A stretch of DNA of 64,000 nucleotides, taken from NCBI GenBank assembly GCA_015501055.1, contig JADNYV010000051.1, forward strand, positions 150,984 through 214,983, given 5' to 3'. The notes under the pieces were generated by a model. That model saw only the letters and a program-made list of their open reading frames with translations, was not told the DNA's origin and did not search any database. The stretch is from Mucidula mucida (taxonomy: Eukaryota; Basidiomycota; Agaricomycetes; Agaricales; Physalacriaceae). Both the position numbers and the translations under genes were made by a program. This document shows, in pieces, positions 1-10,245 of this stretch (position 1 is its first letter; each line of letters begins with the position of its first letter).

Positions 1-783
1 CGGCCTGCTGTTGTCCTCCAGGTAGGTACCATTTCCCATCTCTCCTCCTCTTCTTACCCTCACAGGCCCGCCACTACTCGACTCCAGAAGAAAAAGCCAA
101 ACAGGCCATCGACAAGCTGCCCTCCTCGCCCGGAGTCATCACAAAGACCGGCACCGCCCTCCTTGCTACCACTCTCTCTGCTGCCGCCATCTCCCAGGAA
201 CTCTATGTCGTCAACGAAGAGACCGTTCTTCTCGTCGGTACCGCTATTCTCCTAGCCTACATTGGCAAGGTGTGTATCCGCATTACGCCACATACACGCC
301 TCTAACACGCTACAGGCAATCCGCGCACCATACGCCCACTGGGCACAGACCCAAATTGACAAGGTCAAAGGTGTACTTGCTGCTGCACGCGCCGAACACA
401 CTGCGTCAGTGACCAGCCGTATCGATGCCGTCGGTCAGATGAAGGACGTTGGTGCCGTCACCGCCGCACTCTTTGCGCTCTCCAAAGAGACAGCGACGCT
501 CGAGGCGCAGGCGTTTGAGCAGAAGCAGAAAGTCGCTTTGGCTGCAGAGCTCAAGAATGTTCTCGACTCGTGGGTTCGCTATGAGCAGGGCGTCAGGGAG
601 AGCGAGCAGGCAGACCTCACCAAGACCATTATTGGGAACGTTATGAAGAGCATCGGCGACCCCAAGACCCAGAGAGACGTCCTCGCCGAAGCTGTTGCTG
701 AAGTCGAGCGTAAGTGTCCTTATCTCCCTATATTCACTCGCCTGACGCGTCAAACAGGTATGGTCAAGGCTAAGACTGTTTAG
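1..783 (+). CDS. ATP4: Mitochondrial F1Fo ATP synthase subunit 4 (subunit b), 5' end outside window
   Basis: Subunit b of the peripheral stalk, which holds F1 against rotation at the inner mitochondrial membrane. Coding exons are 1-21, 66-269, 316-709 and 758-783; all introns are GT-AG and 44-48 nt long. Residues after the first intron (ARHYSTPEEKAKQ) fit the mature N terminus. A hydrophobic stretch with LATTLSAAAISQELYVVNEE follows. The long soluble helix carries the family landmarks KETATLEAQAFE and ELKNVLDSWVRYE, which align well with yeast Atp4 from memory. The ORF ends VERMVKAKTV-stop. The presequence and start lie before base 1. This is the only housekeeping metabolic gene in the window. 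Identification is firm; exon 1 is only seen as its last 7 codons. Confidence 0.95.
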
Positions 784-1079
784 TACACCATAGAATACGA
801 ATATCATCAACTTGCAAGCAAGTGACCGTTTGTGTGATCATTTTCTTGAATGCGATGCCGTCGGGCAGGGACCTTAACCTCGCTTGCGAGCTGTGGCTGG
901 GCTCCAGGGCCCGCCCGGTGGCGCTGTAAAGGCGTGTTTAGTGTCCGTTACACGAATACAGTGCCCACCGTGCGCTTGACATCGGTTTCATCTGATTGGC
1001 GTTCATGGGTTCGTGGCTGAACCGACCTCATATCCTTTTCCTGTTGAGGTGCTGTGGACACGTTTATCTGGTGACGGAG
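784..1079. other. ATP4 3' flank
   Basis: No gene recognised. This holds the presumed 3' UTR and terminator region of ATP4 and the entry into the decayed tandem array. No clear poly(A) signal stands out. Confidence 0.5.
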
Positions 1080-3990
1080 CATGGACACGTCGTCTAGCGG
1101 ATACGTGAACCAACTACTTCGTTTCGGTGATATTGTTTTGATATAAAGCTGCCGCCTTCGTAGTCGACGGCCAGGATTGGTGAGAGTTTCGTGTATCACG
1201 CTGGAACTCGTAGTTCAAAGGCTACGCTGGTCATTTCCGTCTGTCTGCTCTTTGAACAGTTTTGCGTTCCGCTTTTTGAGTCCAGCTAAGGAGGTCCGTG
1301 GCAGTGATGGTTTGAGGTGTCAGTCAACGCTATTTGGATACGCAAGTTACGACGCAGTGCACCCAAGAACTTTGAATGCTATAGGGCTGCGTTGTCTAAC
1401 GGGAACGTAGACCTATGAACCCTCTGCCGCTAAGTTTTTTTCTCCCTTATTCGTCGGTGACTATTGCGTTGTTTCTCTCAGTAGCTGTGGCGTGTTCAGT
1501 GCGGATGCGTTGTCTAGCAGTAAGTAGCGTATTCCTTGTGATGTCCAGCGACTCCTTATTTTTTCTGTCAGACTACATGTATTCGATGACCAAAGAGTAT
1601 AGACATCCATTCAGATGTTCGCGGTATCCTAAGTGTGGACACGAAGCCTAGCGGATACTACGTGGACCAACTCCACTCTTTCTGTGATTGTATTTATTTT
1701 GGAGTATTGTGCAGTTTCCGCTGGGACTCGTAGCTACGTGAGTCATGAACTTTATCAGAACTTTTTTTGAACCGTTTTGCGCGCCGCTTTGTGTGTCTGT
1801 CAATCCGTAAAAAAATGGCAGGGAGCCAGTCGAGAAACACCACTTGAATGCTCGGGTGACGGCGCGGTTCACCTACGAACTCTGGATGTTATTCCCGCTG
1901 TTGGAAAGGCTGCGTTGTCTATCGGGAACGTAGACCTTTGAACACAGGGAAAGAAGATGTCTCCTTTTTTCTTCTTCGCCGTGCCATTTCTTGTCGTGAA
2001 TTCTTCAGTACTAGCTGTGGCGTGTTTAGGGCGGAGGCGTTGTCTAGCGGTAGCGTGTTCCTTTATCATCAGTGCATCGAGATATCTACTACCTTTTAAC
2101 GGTGTATCATAAGTGGACACGAAGCCTAGCGGATACGTGAACCAACTCCATTCTGCTAGGGTTTTCATTTTGGTATAGAGCTGGCACTTTCTTACTCGTA
2201 GCTAGCAGGCTACCTGAGTCATGAACTTTATCAGAATATTCTTGAAAACGTTTTGTGACCATCATCCGGTGGCAGGGAATCTATTCGCCAATCACTTGGA
2301 TGCTCGGGTGGCGGCGCGGTTCACCTACAATCTGTGGATGCTATTCCCAGTATGGGAAGGGCTGCGTTGTCTAGGGGGAACGGAGATCTTTGAACCAGGA
2401 ATAGAAGATGTCTCCTTTTTGCTTCTTCGCCGCGCCGTTTTTTGTCGTGAATTCGTCAGTAGCTGTGGCGTGTTTAGGCGGATGTGTTGTCTAGTGGTAG
2501 CGTGCTACTTCACTATCAGTGCCATCTGGATGATTTTTTTGTCAGACTGGGTGTATTCGATGAACAAGGAGGGACGACTTGATAGACATGCGTCGAGATA
2601 TCTACTACTACGTTTGATGGGGTTCGATTTATTGTTGGGGTCTTCTGTGAATCAATGTACCCTGGACACGAAGCCGAGAGGATACATGAGCCAACTACTT
2701 CCTGGCTCTGGGAGTGTTTTGTTTTGGTATAGAGCTGCCACTTGCTTACTCCGACTCGATACTTAGTACGATTACTGTGCAGATCTCGGCGGGACTCGTA
2801 GCTCAATGGCTGCGTGCGTCATGACCAGTCCTCCGTTATACTTTTTGTGTCCATCATGCCGTGGCGGGGTCCGGGGATAATTTATTCGTCAGTTATACTC
2901 GCAGTTCAGCCACAAACTCTAAAGGCTATTCCCACTATTGGGAGGGCTGTGTTGTCTAGCGGGAACGTAGACCATTGGAAGATATGACGGCATCCACGAC
3001 GTCTCCTTTTTGCTTGTTCGTCGCGTCGTTTCTTGTCGTGAACTCGTCAGTAGCTGTGGTGTGTTTAGGGCGGATGCGTTGTCTAGCGGTAGCGTAATTT
3101 CAATCAGTACATCCTGCCGGACACTCATTTTTTCTCTTTGCCTTTCTATCTAGGGCCAGTGTATGTATTTCAAAGATGCTTACGACTTTGTTGGGCAATG
3201 AAGTCATATTGCGGTGTTGTATGTATCAAGCGCATTCACATCGTGGATGCGTCGCCTAGCGGAGACGTGAGCCGACTACATGTCAATCCCAAGACTTTTG
3301 TGCGGAGTTGATTTGATTTGGTATCGGGTAATTTCTTTTCTTGGTGGTACGTCGTCTAGCGGCGTAGACTCGCCTTATGCTACATCCGAAGTGCCTTTTT
3401 GATCGTTGGGGTCACCCGAGATGTGATCAACGAACGTTCACTTAAATGTTTTGATGCATGCAAGACTGTCTTTGTGGCGGCCTACGTTGTCTAGCGGTAA
3501 CTATATGCTGGCCTTCGGCTCAGAGAAAAGATGACTTTTTTCGTTCAATCCTATAGCTTAGTTCAATGCGAGATGTACTTCTGTGAAGCAATATGTTCAT
3601 GGTAAGGGCTTGGTGTAACAGCCAGAAGGGTGCATTGTGCATGGGCACATCGTCTAGCGGATTCGTGAACCAATAGAAGGCTCTGTTCTTTTTTCTGTGC
3701 AGTTTCTTTCCTCTTTGTACCCCGCTGACGAAATGTGCTGGGACTAGTAGCTAAGCAGAAGCTTCAAGTCATAGCCGATGATAAGTATCTTTTTGAATCG
3801 TTTGGATGTGTTCCGACGCCTTGCTGAGATGTGCTTCGAAGGGTCACCTCCGAGTTCGGTCTCCTTGCAGTAGAAGTCTTCCCCTACGAGTCGCCATTCC
3901 AGACTCTTTTCACGGGAGCCATTGCGTGAATAGTTCATACGGGCAAGTATCTCTCGATTGCGGGCTACATTGTCTAGCGGTAACTTTGTA
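1080..3990. repeat. Decayed tandem array, about 500-bp unit with three GTCTAGCGG-type cores
   Basis: About 2.9 kb without a credible gene. Three sub-motifs recur in fixed order. P (CTAGCGGATACGTGAACC) lies near 1095, 1647, 2124, 2676, 3252 and 3655. Q (GTTGTCTAGCGGGAACGTAG) lies near 1391, 1913, 2365, 2951, and more weakly 3488 and 3970. R (GCGTTGTCTAGCGGTAGCG) lies near 1507, 2037, 2483 and 3077. P-to-P spacing is 400-580 bp. Flanks also recur, such as GGGACTCGTAGCT near 1723 and 2790 and AGTCATGAACTTTATCAGAA near 1740 and 2217. The cores resemble a tRNA A box region and are often followed by T-runs, but no complete tRNA can be folded by eye. ORFs of 60-180 codons in here do not conserve frame between units. 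Confidence 0.75.
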
Positions 3991-4063
3991 GACATTGGCA
4001 CTGGGGAACTGGGAATCTTTTTTTTCCCAATCCTTTCAGCTTTGCATTGAATGATACCGAGTC

Positions 4064-6425
4064 ACGGGTTCAGCGTGGCAATGACACCTCGTCACGTTGC
4101 TTGCGGTGTGGCGTCCTCATAGACTTTGAATTATATTTGTGATACGTGACCCACTGTAAGCAATGAACAGCACTCATTCTTTTTGGTGTGGGATTTCTTT
4201 CCTCTTTCCTACGCCGTTGTTAGACTCTTGGTCGTTAAGACGGTATGCCTCGTACCGTGAGATCCCGTATGAGTATGCAATCCGAGCAATCTTTGTTAGC
4301 TTGTACAAATCCTAAAATGCTTGCCGGAATGGCAGCGAAATAATTGGGCATGTATGTTTACCAATACAGCGTAATCTCACCGCAAGGAGTCCTCACGGAA
4401 GTTCTAAGTGATGGGACGGCAATCGCCACGAGTCATGCGCCCGTACACGCTGCTTTTCGATCGACCATCACTTGCCACCAACCACGTCCAACGGCCAGCC
4501 ACAATCCTGCTGAATAGGCCATCAATCTCTTCTTGCGGACTGAGGCAAAGCTGTAAGGCCTCTTGTACCAAGCGGCCAAAATTCTAATGATCTGCTCACA
4601 TAGTGGCCAGTATACTTACCTGCCCGTATCGCTCTCATGGAATCGTCCCCATCCCCTTCCACGTCTGATATCCAATCGATTACCCAGTCTCCTCTCGTAC
4701 GCCGCTTACTTGATGGAAATCTAGCACCAAGTGACGACGAACGTAGTATTCTCACTGCGCGTCGTAAAAGCAGTCGTGCCCGTCTTGCGTCCATGACGGA
4801 GACGATTGAGGCCATGAGACTCCAGATTGCCGTCATGACAGAGGATGCATCTCAGCTCTCACATGAACTTGAGGTCCTCGCCTCGGTCCTCCACCCCGTC
4901 CGCAGTCTTCCCGACGAGATCATTCATCACATATGCCAGCTCGCCATGGAAGACCTCCACAGCCCGTCGCTTGAAGCGCTGTCAGGCCCGAACGTTGTAG
5001 ACTCCTTATCCATGCGACATCCATCGTGGACATGCGTGCAAGTATGTCACCGGTGGCGGTATGTCATCTGGAATAGCCCGAGGTGTTGGACCAATGTGGT
5101 TCTTACATTTTCCAAGTCCGTGATGTCGTTGAAATTCTCCCTTCTCCTTGTCGATGTCGTAGCGCGTACCAAAGGTCTCCCTCTGTCGATTGCTCTCCAT
5201 AGCCGTAAACCCATTCCATTCCTCGCCATGCCGACCATCCTCCAAAGCTGCTCCCGCTGGCAGCATGCTACCTTGTCCCTCACGATGAAGGACTTTAGGC
5301 TTCTCTCGGAGATGAAGCATGTGTTTGGTGGATTACGCACCTTGCAGCTAAATCTTCACGAACCCCCGCTGACATTGGAGCAGCCGATTGATGCGTTTTC
5401 AGAAGCGTGTTTCGTCTACAGTCTCGAGACGGCCCACGACATAACACCATTCTTCAACTTGGCATGGCATCAATTACAGAGGTTCGTTCATCAGGGAAAT
5501 GGACAGGCCCTTTCCGTCGGGGAAGCCCAGAGGATTCTCACAAGGACGACCTCGATCGGAGTTGCTGATATAACTCTAGCGTTTTTCCTGGTCCCCTTGT
5601 TTGGACCTCCAGTGGTTGCCATCACCGTGCCTTCTTTGCGTACACTTACTTTACATGATAATTTCTCTGAGGCTATCACTGCTCGTGGCATGGGTTCGGG
5701 CATCACGTCCTTCTTGAGAAACGTACACCTACCCAATCTTGCGTCCCTCACACTTGACATGCGGAGTGCATCACCGCTGCGTGATATTCGAGCCGCTAGC
5801 AGTTCATCCATTCTCAGTCTCTCACTTTCGGTTCAGACATTCGGCCTGGTGGACTCTGAAGCACTGGGCAAATTCCTTGCCTTTGCGCCGTCGATGCAGC
5901 ATTTCGCATTGCAAGTGCAAGGTGATGTGGATTTGGAGTTGGTCTTCTGGAGGGCAACAAATGCTTTTGCGGAGTTGCCGATTCACAGTTTGACCTTGAC
6001 CGCCAGTGGATCTATTACCGTGTCGCAGACGAACGGCCTCAGTTTAGCAGGTCACACTTTCTCCTCGATTTGGAGGAAGGGTGTATTCAAAATGTTGTCT
6101 ATTCACCGGGCGAGTTGTGTGGGTGATGACGCGATAACGACGCTGAGGGACCTCGTCGAGGAGGGATTAGTGCTAGATATGAGAGATGTGAATGGGGCGT
6201 CGTGGAGGCTCAACGGTGACGAGGCTGATTCTTAAAATTCAAGAGCACTTTCTGCATCTCGTGTACAGTGTTGTAGAATACTCTTACTCGCAGAGAATCG
6301 GATCAAATCTTTTAAGTACATTTTCGAAAATATGACAGATTTCGGGCCGCATTGTTTTCGCCCGTGTTCTTGTTCTTGATAAGTTTATTGTTCCTTCCAT
6401 GATTCAGGCAATAGCTCCAAGCTTT
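4064..6425. repeat. Segmental tandem duplication, copy 1
   Basis: This block is paralogous to 6436-9368. The 5' boundary shares a GC-rich noncoding stretch (CGTCACGTTG and GTGTGGCGTCCTC at about 4090-4117, and again at about 6473-6492). It then shares the 5' flank (TCATGCGCC...ACACGCT at 4431, TCACGCGCC...ACACGCT at 7147), the whole F-box ORF, and the 3' flank (TGTTCTTGATA, then TTTATTGTTCCTTCC). The order is the same in both copies, so this is a direct duplication. Noncoding parts are more diverged than the ORF. Confidence 0.85.
4637..6235 (+). CDS. F-box protein, tandem paralogue 1 (532 aa)
   Basis: Single-exon ORF. Residues about 40-80 form an acidic/polar helical stretch that may be a coiled coil (ARLASMTETIEAMRLQI...SQLSHELEVL). 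Next comes an F-box-like motif at about 87-135 (HPVRSLPDEIIHHICQLAME, then a WTCVQVCHRWRYVIWNSPRCW segment typical of agaricomycete F-box proteins). The rest, about 140-530, is a degenerate LRR-like region with repeated (L)xSLTLxxxG/A units. The expected role is substrate receptor of an SCF ubiquitin ligase, binding Skp1 through the F-box; the substrate cannot be inferred. The start is the ATG in CTCTCATGGAATC, a context shared exactly by the paralogue at 7387. Agaricomycetes carry large F-box families, so this copy may be redundant. Confidence 0.85.
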   Translation: MESSPSPSTSDIQSITQSPLVRRLLDGNLAPSDDERSILTARRKSSRARLASMTETIEAMRLQIAVMTEDASQLSHELEVLASVLHPVRSLPDEIIHHICQLAMEDLHSPSLEALSGPNVVDSLSMRHPSWTCVQVCHRWRYVIWNSPRCWTNVVLTFSKSVMSLKFSLLLVDVVARTKGLPLSIALHSRKPIPFLAMPTILQSCSRWQHATLSLTMKDFRLLSEMKHVFGGLRTLQLNLHEPPLTLEQPIDAFSEACFVYSLETAHDITPFFNLAWHQLQRFVHQGNGQALSVGEAQRILTRTTSIGVADITLAFFLVPLFGPPVVAITVPSLRTLTLHDNFSEAITARGMGSGITSFLRNVHLPNLASLTLDMRSASPLRDIRAASSSSILSLSLSVQTFGLVDSEALGKFLAFAPSMQHFALQVQGDVDLELVFWRATNAFAELPIHSLTLTASGSITVSQTNGLSLAGHTFSSIWRKGVFKMLSIHRASCVGDDAITTLRDLVEEGLVLDMRDVNGASWRLNGDEADS

Positions 6426-6435
6426 CTCGACCAAC
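6236..6435. other. Spacer between the duplicated blocks
   Basis: 3' flank of F-box gene 1. The tail at 6340-6420 is repeated at 9285-9365 downstream of F-box gene 2. No gene seen. Confidence 0.5.
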
Positions 6436-7202
6436 GGGCTCAGCGTGAAAATGACCATGTCGTCACGTTGTTTTGGGGTGTGGCGTCCTCGTAGACTTTG
6501 GGGGTTTCCGTGTACGAATCACTCGATGCGTGCATTTGAGCCTGTGCACGTCGCCTGGTGGATACGTGACCCCCTGATAAAAGCAAATAGGACTCGTTCC
6601 TTTTGATGTGCAGTTTCTTTCCTCTTTCTTACACCGCCGCTCCCAACATGATTCATTGCGCTGTTCATGCTGAGACTTGCAGCTCGGCGCAGCCTAAAGT
6701 TCAAAGTCAGAAAGGCAGAGGAACTTGTTCTTTTTTTCTGCCTATCCGAAGCATGAGAGCCGCTTTGCAGGGGGTCGCATTCCATCTTCTTCCTCTGTGA
6801 GTCGCCGTTCGAGATTTTGTGAGCACCCACATTATAGCTGTTGAACACTGAATATTTGACCGCCGTATCATGATTGTGTTGACATTACAGTATCCATCCC
6901 TGTATTGTTCATGCAGCGAGATCCTGTATAATCGATCCGAGCAGTGTAGCGTTTGGTACAAATCTCTCAAATGCTTGCCGAAATGGCAGCGAGATGATTG
7001 GGCATGTCTGTTTGTCAAGGGTTTGCTGTCCGCTGTCCGAGTCTACAACAAAGGAACTGCGTAATTTCACCACAGGGAGTCTTCACTGAAGTGGAGTGAA
7101 GGTGAAGATGTTTGATTACGGACACGCCCTGGCGAACCGATCGCCATGAGTCACGCGCCAGGACACGCTCCTTTTCGATCCTGTTTCGATCATCCATCAC
7201 TT

Positions 7203-7221
7203 CAACAACAACAACAACAAC
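7203..7221 (+). repeat. (CAA)n microsatellite in the F-box gene 2 leader
   Basis: Six CAA triplets and one extra base, 166 bp upstream of the F-box gene 2 start. The equivalent place before F-box gene 1 (about 4465) has the unexpanded GACCATCACTTGCCACCAACC, so the tract arose in copy 2 only. Confidence 0.8.
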
Positions 7222-7386
7222 TTGCCCCAAACCACGAGCCACAATCCTGCTGAACAGGCCTTTATCGCAGCAATTCTTCTTACAGACTGAGACAAAGCTG
7301 TCGGTAAGGCTTCTTCTACCACGCGGCTAAAGGTTAACGATCTGCTCACACAGTGGCAAGTACCCATACCTGTCCATATCGCTCTC

Positions 7387-8970
7387 ATGGAATCATCCTC
7401 ATCCCCTTACATGTCCCACATTCAATCCCCTCTCGTACGCCGTTTACTTGACAGCAATTTAGCACCAAGTGACGACGAACGTACTATTCTCACTGGGTTT
7501 CGCAAAACCAGTCGCGTCCGTCTTGCTTCCTTGCAGGAGACGATCGAGGCCATGAACGTCCAGCTTGCCGTCATGACCGAGGACGCATCTCAGCTCTCAC
7601 AGGAACTTGATCTTCTCGACTCGGTCCTCCATCCCGTCCGCAGTCTTCCCCACGAGATTATCAATCACATATGCCAGCTCGCCATGGAAGACCTCCGGTG
7701 CCCGTCGCTCGAAGCGCTGGCATCACCGGAAATCATAGACTCCTTATCCATGCTACACCCATCGTGGACATGCGCGCACGTATGTCACCGGTGGCGGTGT
7801 GTCATCTGGAATAATCCGCGATTTTGGACCGGTGTGGTCCTTACATTTCGCAAGCCCGTTACAGCGTTGAGATTGACGCTTCTTCTTATCGACGTCTTAG
7901 CGCGTACCAAAGGTCTCCCTCTGTCGATTGCGATTCATAGCCGTAACCCCATCCCATTCCTTGCCATGCCGATCATCCTTCAAAGCTGCTCGCGCTGGCA
8001 CCACGCTGCCTTGTCCCTCACGATAAAGGACTTCAGACTCCTATCGGAAATGAAGCATGCATTTGGTGGACTACGCACCTTGCAGCTAGATCTTTTTGAA
8101 CTCCCGCAGTCACTGGAGGAGCCGATTGATGCCTTTTCGGAAGCGCGCGGCGTTCAGAGTCTCGAGATAGTCCACTATGTAACACCATACTTCAATTTGG
8201 GATGGCATCGGATACAGAGGTTCGCTCATCGGGGAAGTCGATCTGGTCTTTCTGTTGGGGAAGCCCAGAGGATTCTCAGAAAGATGACCTCGATGCGAGT
8301 TGCCGATATTATCCTAGTATTCAACTTGTTTGGACCTCCGTTGGATACCATCATCGTGCCTTCATTGCGTACACTTACTTTACATGATAATCCTTCTGAG
8401 GCTCCTACTGTTACTCGTGTTTCGGGTATCACGTCCTTCTTGAGAGCCGTACAACTCCCCAATCTTGCTTCCCTCACACTCGACATGCATACCATATTGC
8501 CGCTGGGTGATCTGCAGGGCGCTAGCAGTTCATCCATTCTCAATGTCTCACTTAAGGTTCGGAAATTCGGATCGCAGGACTCTGAAGCACTGCGCAGATT
8601 CCTTACGTATGCACCGTCGGTGCAGCATTTTGCGTTGCACGTACAGGGTGATGTAGATTTGGAGTTGGTCTTCTCGAAGTCAGCGCATGCTTTCGCGGCG
8701 TTGCCAATCAACAGCTTGAGCTTAACCGCCAGTGGAGCTATCACCATGTCGCCGGCGGACGGTGTCACGTTGGCGGTTCAAACTTTCTTGTGGCTGTGGA
8801 CGAAGAGTATTTTCAAGAATTTGTTTATTCAAGCGGCGAGTCTTGTTGTTAGTGATGAAGTGACGACGGCGCTGAGAGGCCTTGTTGAAGAGGGATTAAT
8901 GTTAGATATGAGAGATGTGAATGGGGCGTCATGGAGGCTCAACGAGTATATACAACTATCGTATGATTAG
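7387..8970 (+). CDS. F-box protein, tandem paralogue 2 (527 aa)
   Basis: Single-exon ORF, full-length paralogue of the gene at 4637, with the same order of coiled-coil-like N region, F-box (HPVRSLPHEIINHICQLAME) and LRR-like C region. Key F-box hydrophobics are kept and there is no internal stop, so both copies appear functional. Small differences: a shorter N terminus (MSHIQSPLVRRLLDSNLAP), fewer residues in the loop around FNLFGPPLDT, and a different C terminus. Where copy 1 ends RLNGDEADS, copy 2 reads RLNEYIQLSYD because foreign sequence begins right after the shared GGCTCAACG. Role inferred as SCF substrate receptor. Confidence 0.84.
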   Translation: MESSSSPYMSHIQSPLVRRLLDSNLAPSDDERTILTGFRKTSRVRLASLQETIEAMNVQLAVMTEDASQLSQELDLLDSVLHPVRSLPHEIINHICQLAMEDLRCPSLEALASPEIIDSLSMLHPSWTCAHVCHRWRCVIWNNPRFWTGVVLTFRKPVTALRLTLLLIDVLARTKGLPLSIAIHSRNPIPFLAMPIILQSCSRWHHAALSLTIKDFRLLSEMKHAFGGLRTLQLDLFELPQSLEEPIDAFSEARGVQSLEIVHYVTPYFNLGWHRIQRFAHRGSRSGLSVGEAQRILRKMTSMRVADIILVFNLFGPPLDTIIVPSLRTLTLHDNPSEAPTVTRVSGITSFLRAVQLPNLASLTLDMHTILPLGDLQGASSSSILNVSLKVRKFGSQDSEALRRFLTYAPSVQHFALHVQGDVDLELVFSKSAHAFAALPINSLSLTASGAITMSPADGVTLAVQTFLWLWTKSIFKNLFIQAASLVVSDEVTTALRGLVEEGLMLDMRDVNGASWRLNEYIQLSYD

Positions 8971-9177
8971 TTATGTACCAATAACTAGAATTGGCTGAAG
9001 CTGGGATGCTTGCCTCCCGAAAACTGAAACTGGCATGAAAGTGCACTCTTGCCACCCATTGGCCACCCCGAAAGCAGACGTAAGCGATCAGAAACGGGCG
9101 TCGTTTCCCCTCCCGCCGCCATCATGGACGACAATGATGCCGAGAGGTCCACCACACGATTCTGGAGAAAGTTCCAC
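8945..9177. other. Insertion replacing the last codons of F-box gene 2
   Basis: F-box gene 1 reads GCTCAACG-GTGACGAGGCTGATTC-stop. In copy 2 the same two halves are split: GCTCAACG ends at 8944 and GTGGCAAGGCTGACTCTTGA begins at 9178. The 233 bp between give a new stop at 8968-8970. The inserted stretch begins with GTATAT and could be mistaken for, or act as, an intron, but I found no acceptor that restores the ancestral frame. No terminal repeats or target duplication are evident. Confidence 0.6.
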
Positions 9178-9558
9178 GGTGGCAAGGCTGACTCTTGAAA
9201 AAAGTCCCGGGCACTTTCTGTATGTCGTGTAGGGTGTTCAGATACTCTTACTGTACTCGCAGGGTATCAGAACAAACTTTCGGGCTGTGCTTGGCCGTAT
9301 TCTTTTCCCGCGGGTGCTTGTTCTTGATATGGAGTTTATTGTTCCTTCCCTGATCTAGGAAATAGCAAGCTTTTTCGCCATCCATTCGACATCCACTCTG
9401 TTTGCATAGACCAGATCTGCGCGATGAGTATACATCTACCTGGAAACTGGCCTTTGCCTCTTCCACCCAGCTAATGCAGTTCCGCGAACACAGGAGTGCC
9501 GGTGTTCTTTTGTTCCCTGATTGAAGCAGCCCTTTCCGAGATGACTATTGATTGGACG

Positions 9559-9603
9559 TCTTTTGTTCCCTTTTCGAACAAAAGAGAATGATCGCTATTT
9601 AAA
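9559..9603 (+). promoter_or_regulatory. 10-bp palindrome and TATA-like box upstream of the 9633 gene
   Basis: TCTTTTGTTC (9559-9568) and GAACAAAAGA (9576-9585) form a perfect inverted repeat with a 7-nt spacer. TATTTAAA follows at 9596-9603, 30 bp before the ATG at 9633. The layout looks like a core promoter with an adjacent dimeric operator-type site. The binding protein is unknown. Confidence 0.5.
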
Positions 9604-9632
9604 CAGCGCTTACACGTTTACTACTTCCAGCC

Positions 9633-10245
9633 ATGTCCTCTCGAACCATTGCGTCGCATGCATCCGCACACGTCCACAATGAAACACCACGCACATACGT
9701 AATGCTCGGAGAAGACGATCCCGAGCGCCTGTTCCAATGTGCACATACCAGATTCCACCCAGACATGGTGCGCTGCTTTTCAACTGTGGCGTTAAACTCG
9801 CACCTTAGACGCACCGTGTAGGTACGCGACATGGAATACCGCCTCGGATATCCCGCACCGGGTATGTTAAACCTGTACAAGCACATCAACGGTGGACCCT
9901 GTGCGTACTACTTGCGACTGGTCAATGCGACAGCTTACCATCTTTGTAGTTAGTGCGGTGTTACACCCTGCCGTTAGTCGAGATTTTCGTCATCGTCACC
10001 CGGGTGATACTGGCCGGTCTTCTTCCGCCCAACGATTTGATCCCTATCCTGCTGACACGCCGAGGGCGGGCTCGTCCCGGCCCAGGAAGAAGAATAGGGA
10101 GGTTACTGAGCTGGAGGAGTATACGCGCGAGATCCTAGAGGGTCTGGAGAGACAACAGCAGGTTCCGAGTCGCGCTAATGCAGGACCATCAAAATCGCCG
10201 CGGCCACAGAGTGTAAAGCGGAGCAAAGGAAAGAGACGAAGATGA
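9633..10245 (+). CDS. SEF family member, short form (predicted 169 aa, basic nuclear-type tail)
   Basis: Proposed exons 9633-9767, 9822-9900 and 9950-10245 with GT-AG introns of 54 and 49 nt; the joined length is 510 nt with one open frame. Exon 2 is exactly 79 nt and encodes MEYRLGYPAPGMLNL, matching DYYLGFEKPGMLNL in the gene at 16010, which places it in SEF. The exon 3 (137/143 nt) of other members is missing; the frame instead runs into a Ser/Arg/Lys-rich region with a charged helix (VTELEEYTREILEGLERQQQ) and ends SVKRSKGKRRR, a likely nuclear signal. No known domain. Function unknown. The start is supported by the promoter-like block just upstream. It could be a truncated relic rather than a working gene. 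Confidence 0.6.

Larger units (their letters stand above)
6436..9368. repeat. Segmental tandem duplication, copy 2
   Basis: Direct partner of 4064-6425. It is longer, partly because of extra 5' sequence and a roughly 230-bp insertion at the 3' end of the F-box ORF (8945-9177). A P-like core of the upstream tandem array (GTCGCCTGGTGGATACGTGACC) sits at about 6549, so the duplicated unit carries remnants of that array. Confidence 0.8.

Noticed and set aside
2221..2766. 181-codon ORF in the tandem array
   Set aside because: The frame is not conserved in the other units of the array and there is no recognisable protein content.
1080..3990. Possible tRNA genes at the GTCTAGCGG cores
   Set aside because: No matching anticodon arm, B box and acceptor stem could be folded around any core; kept only as A-box-like repeats.
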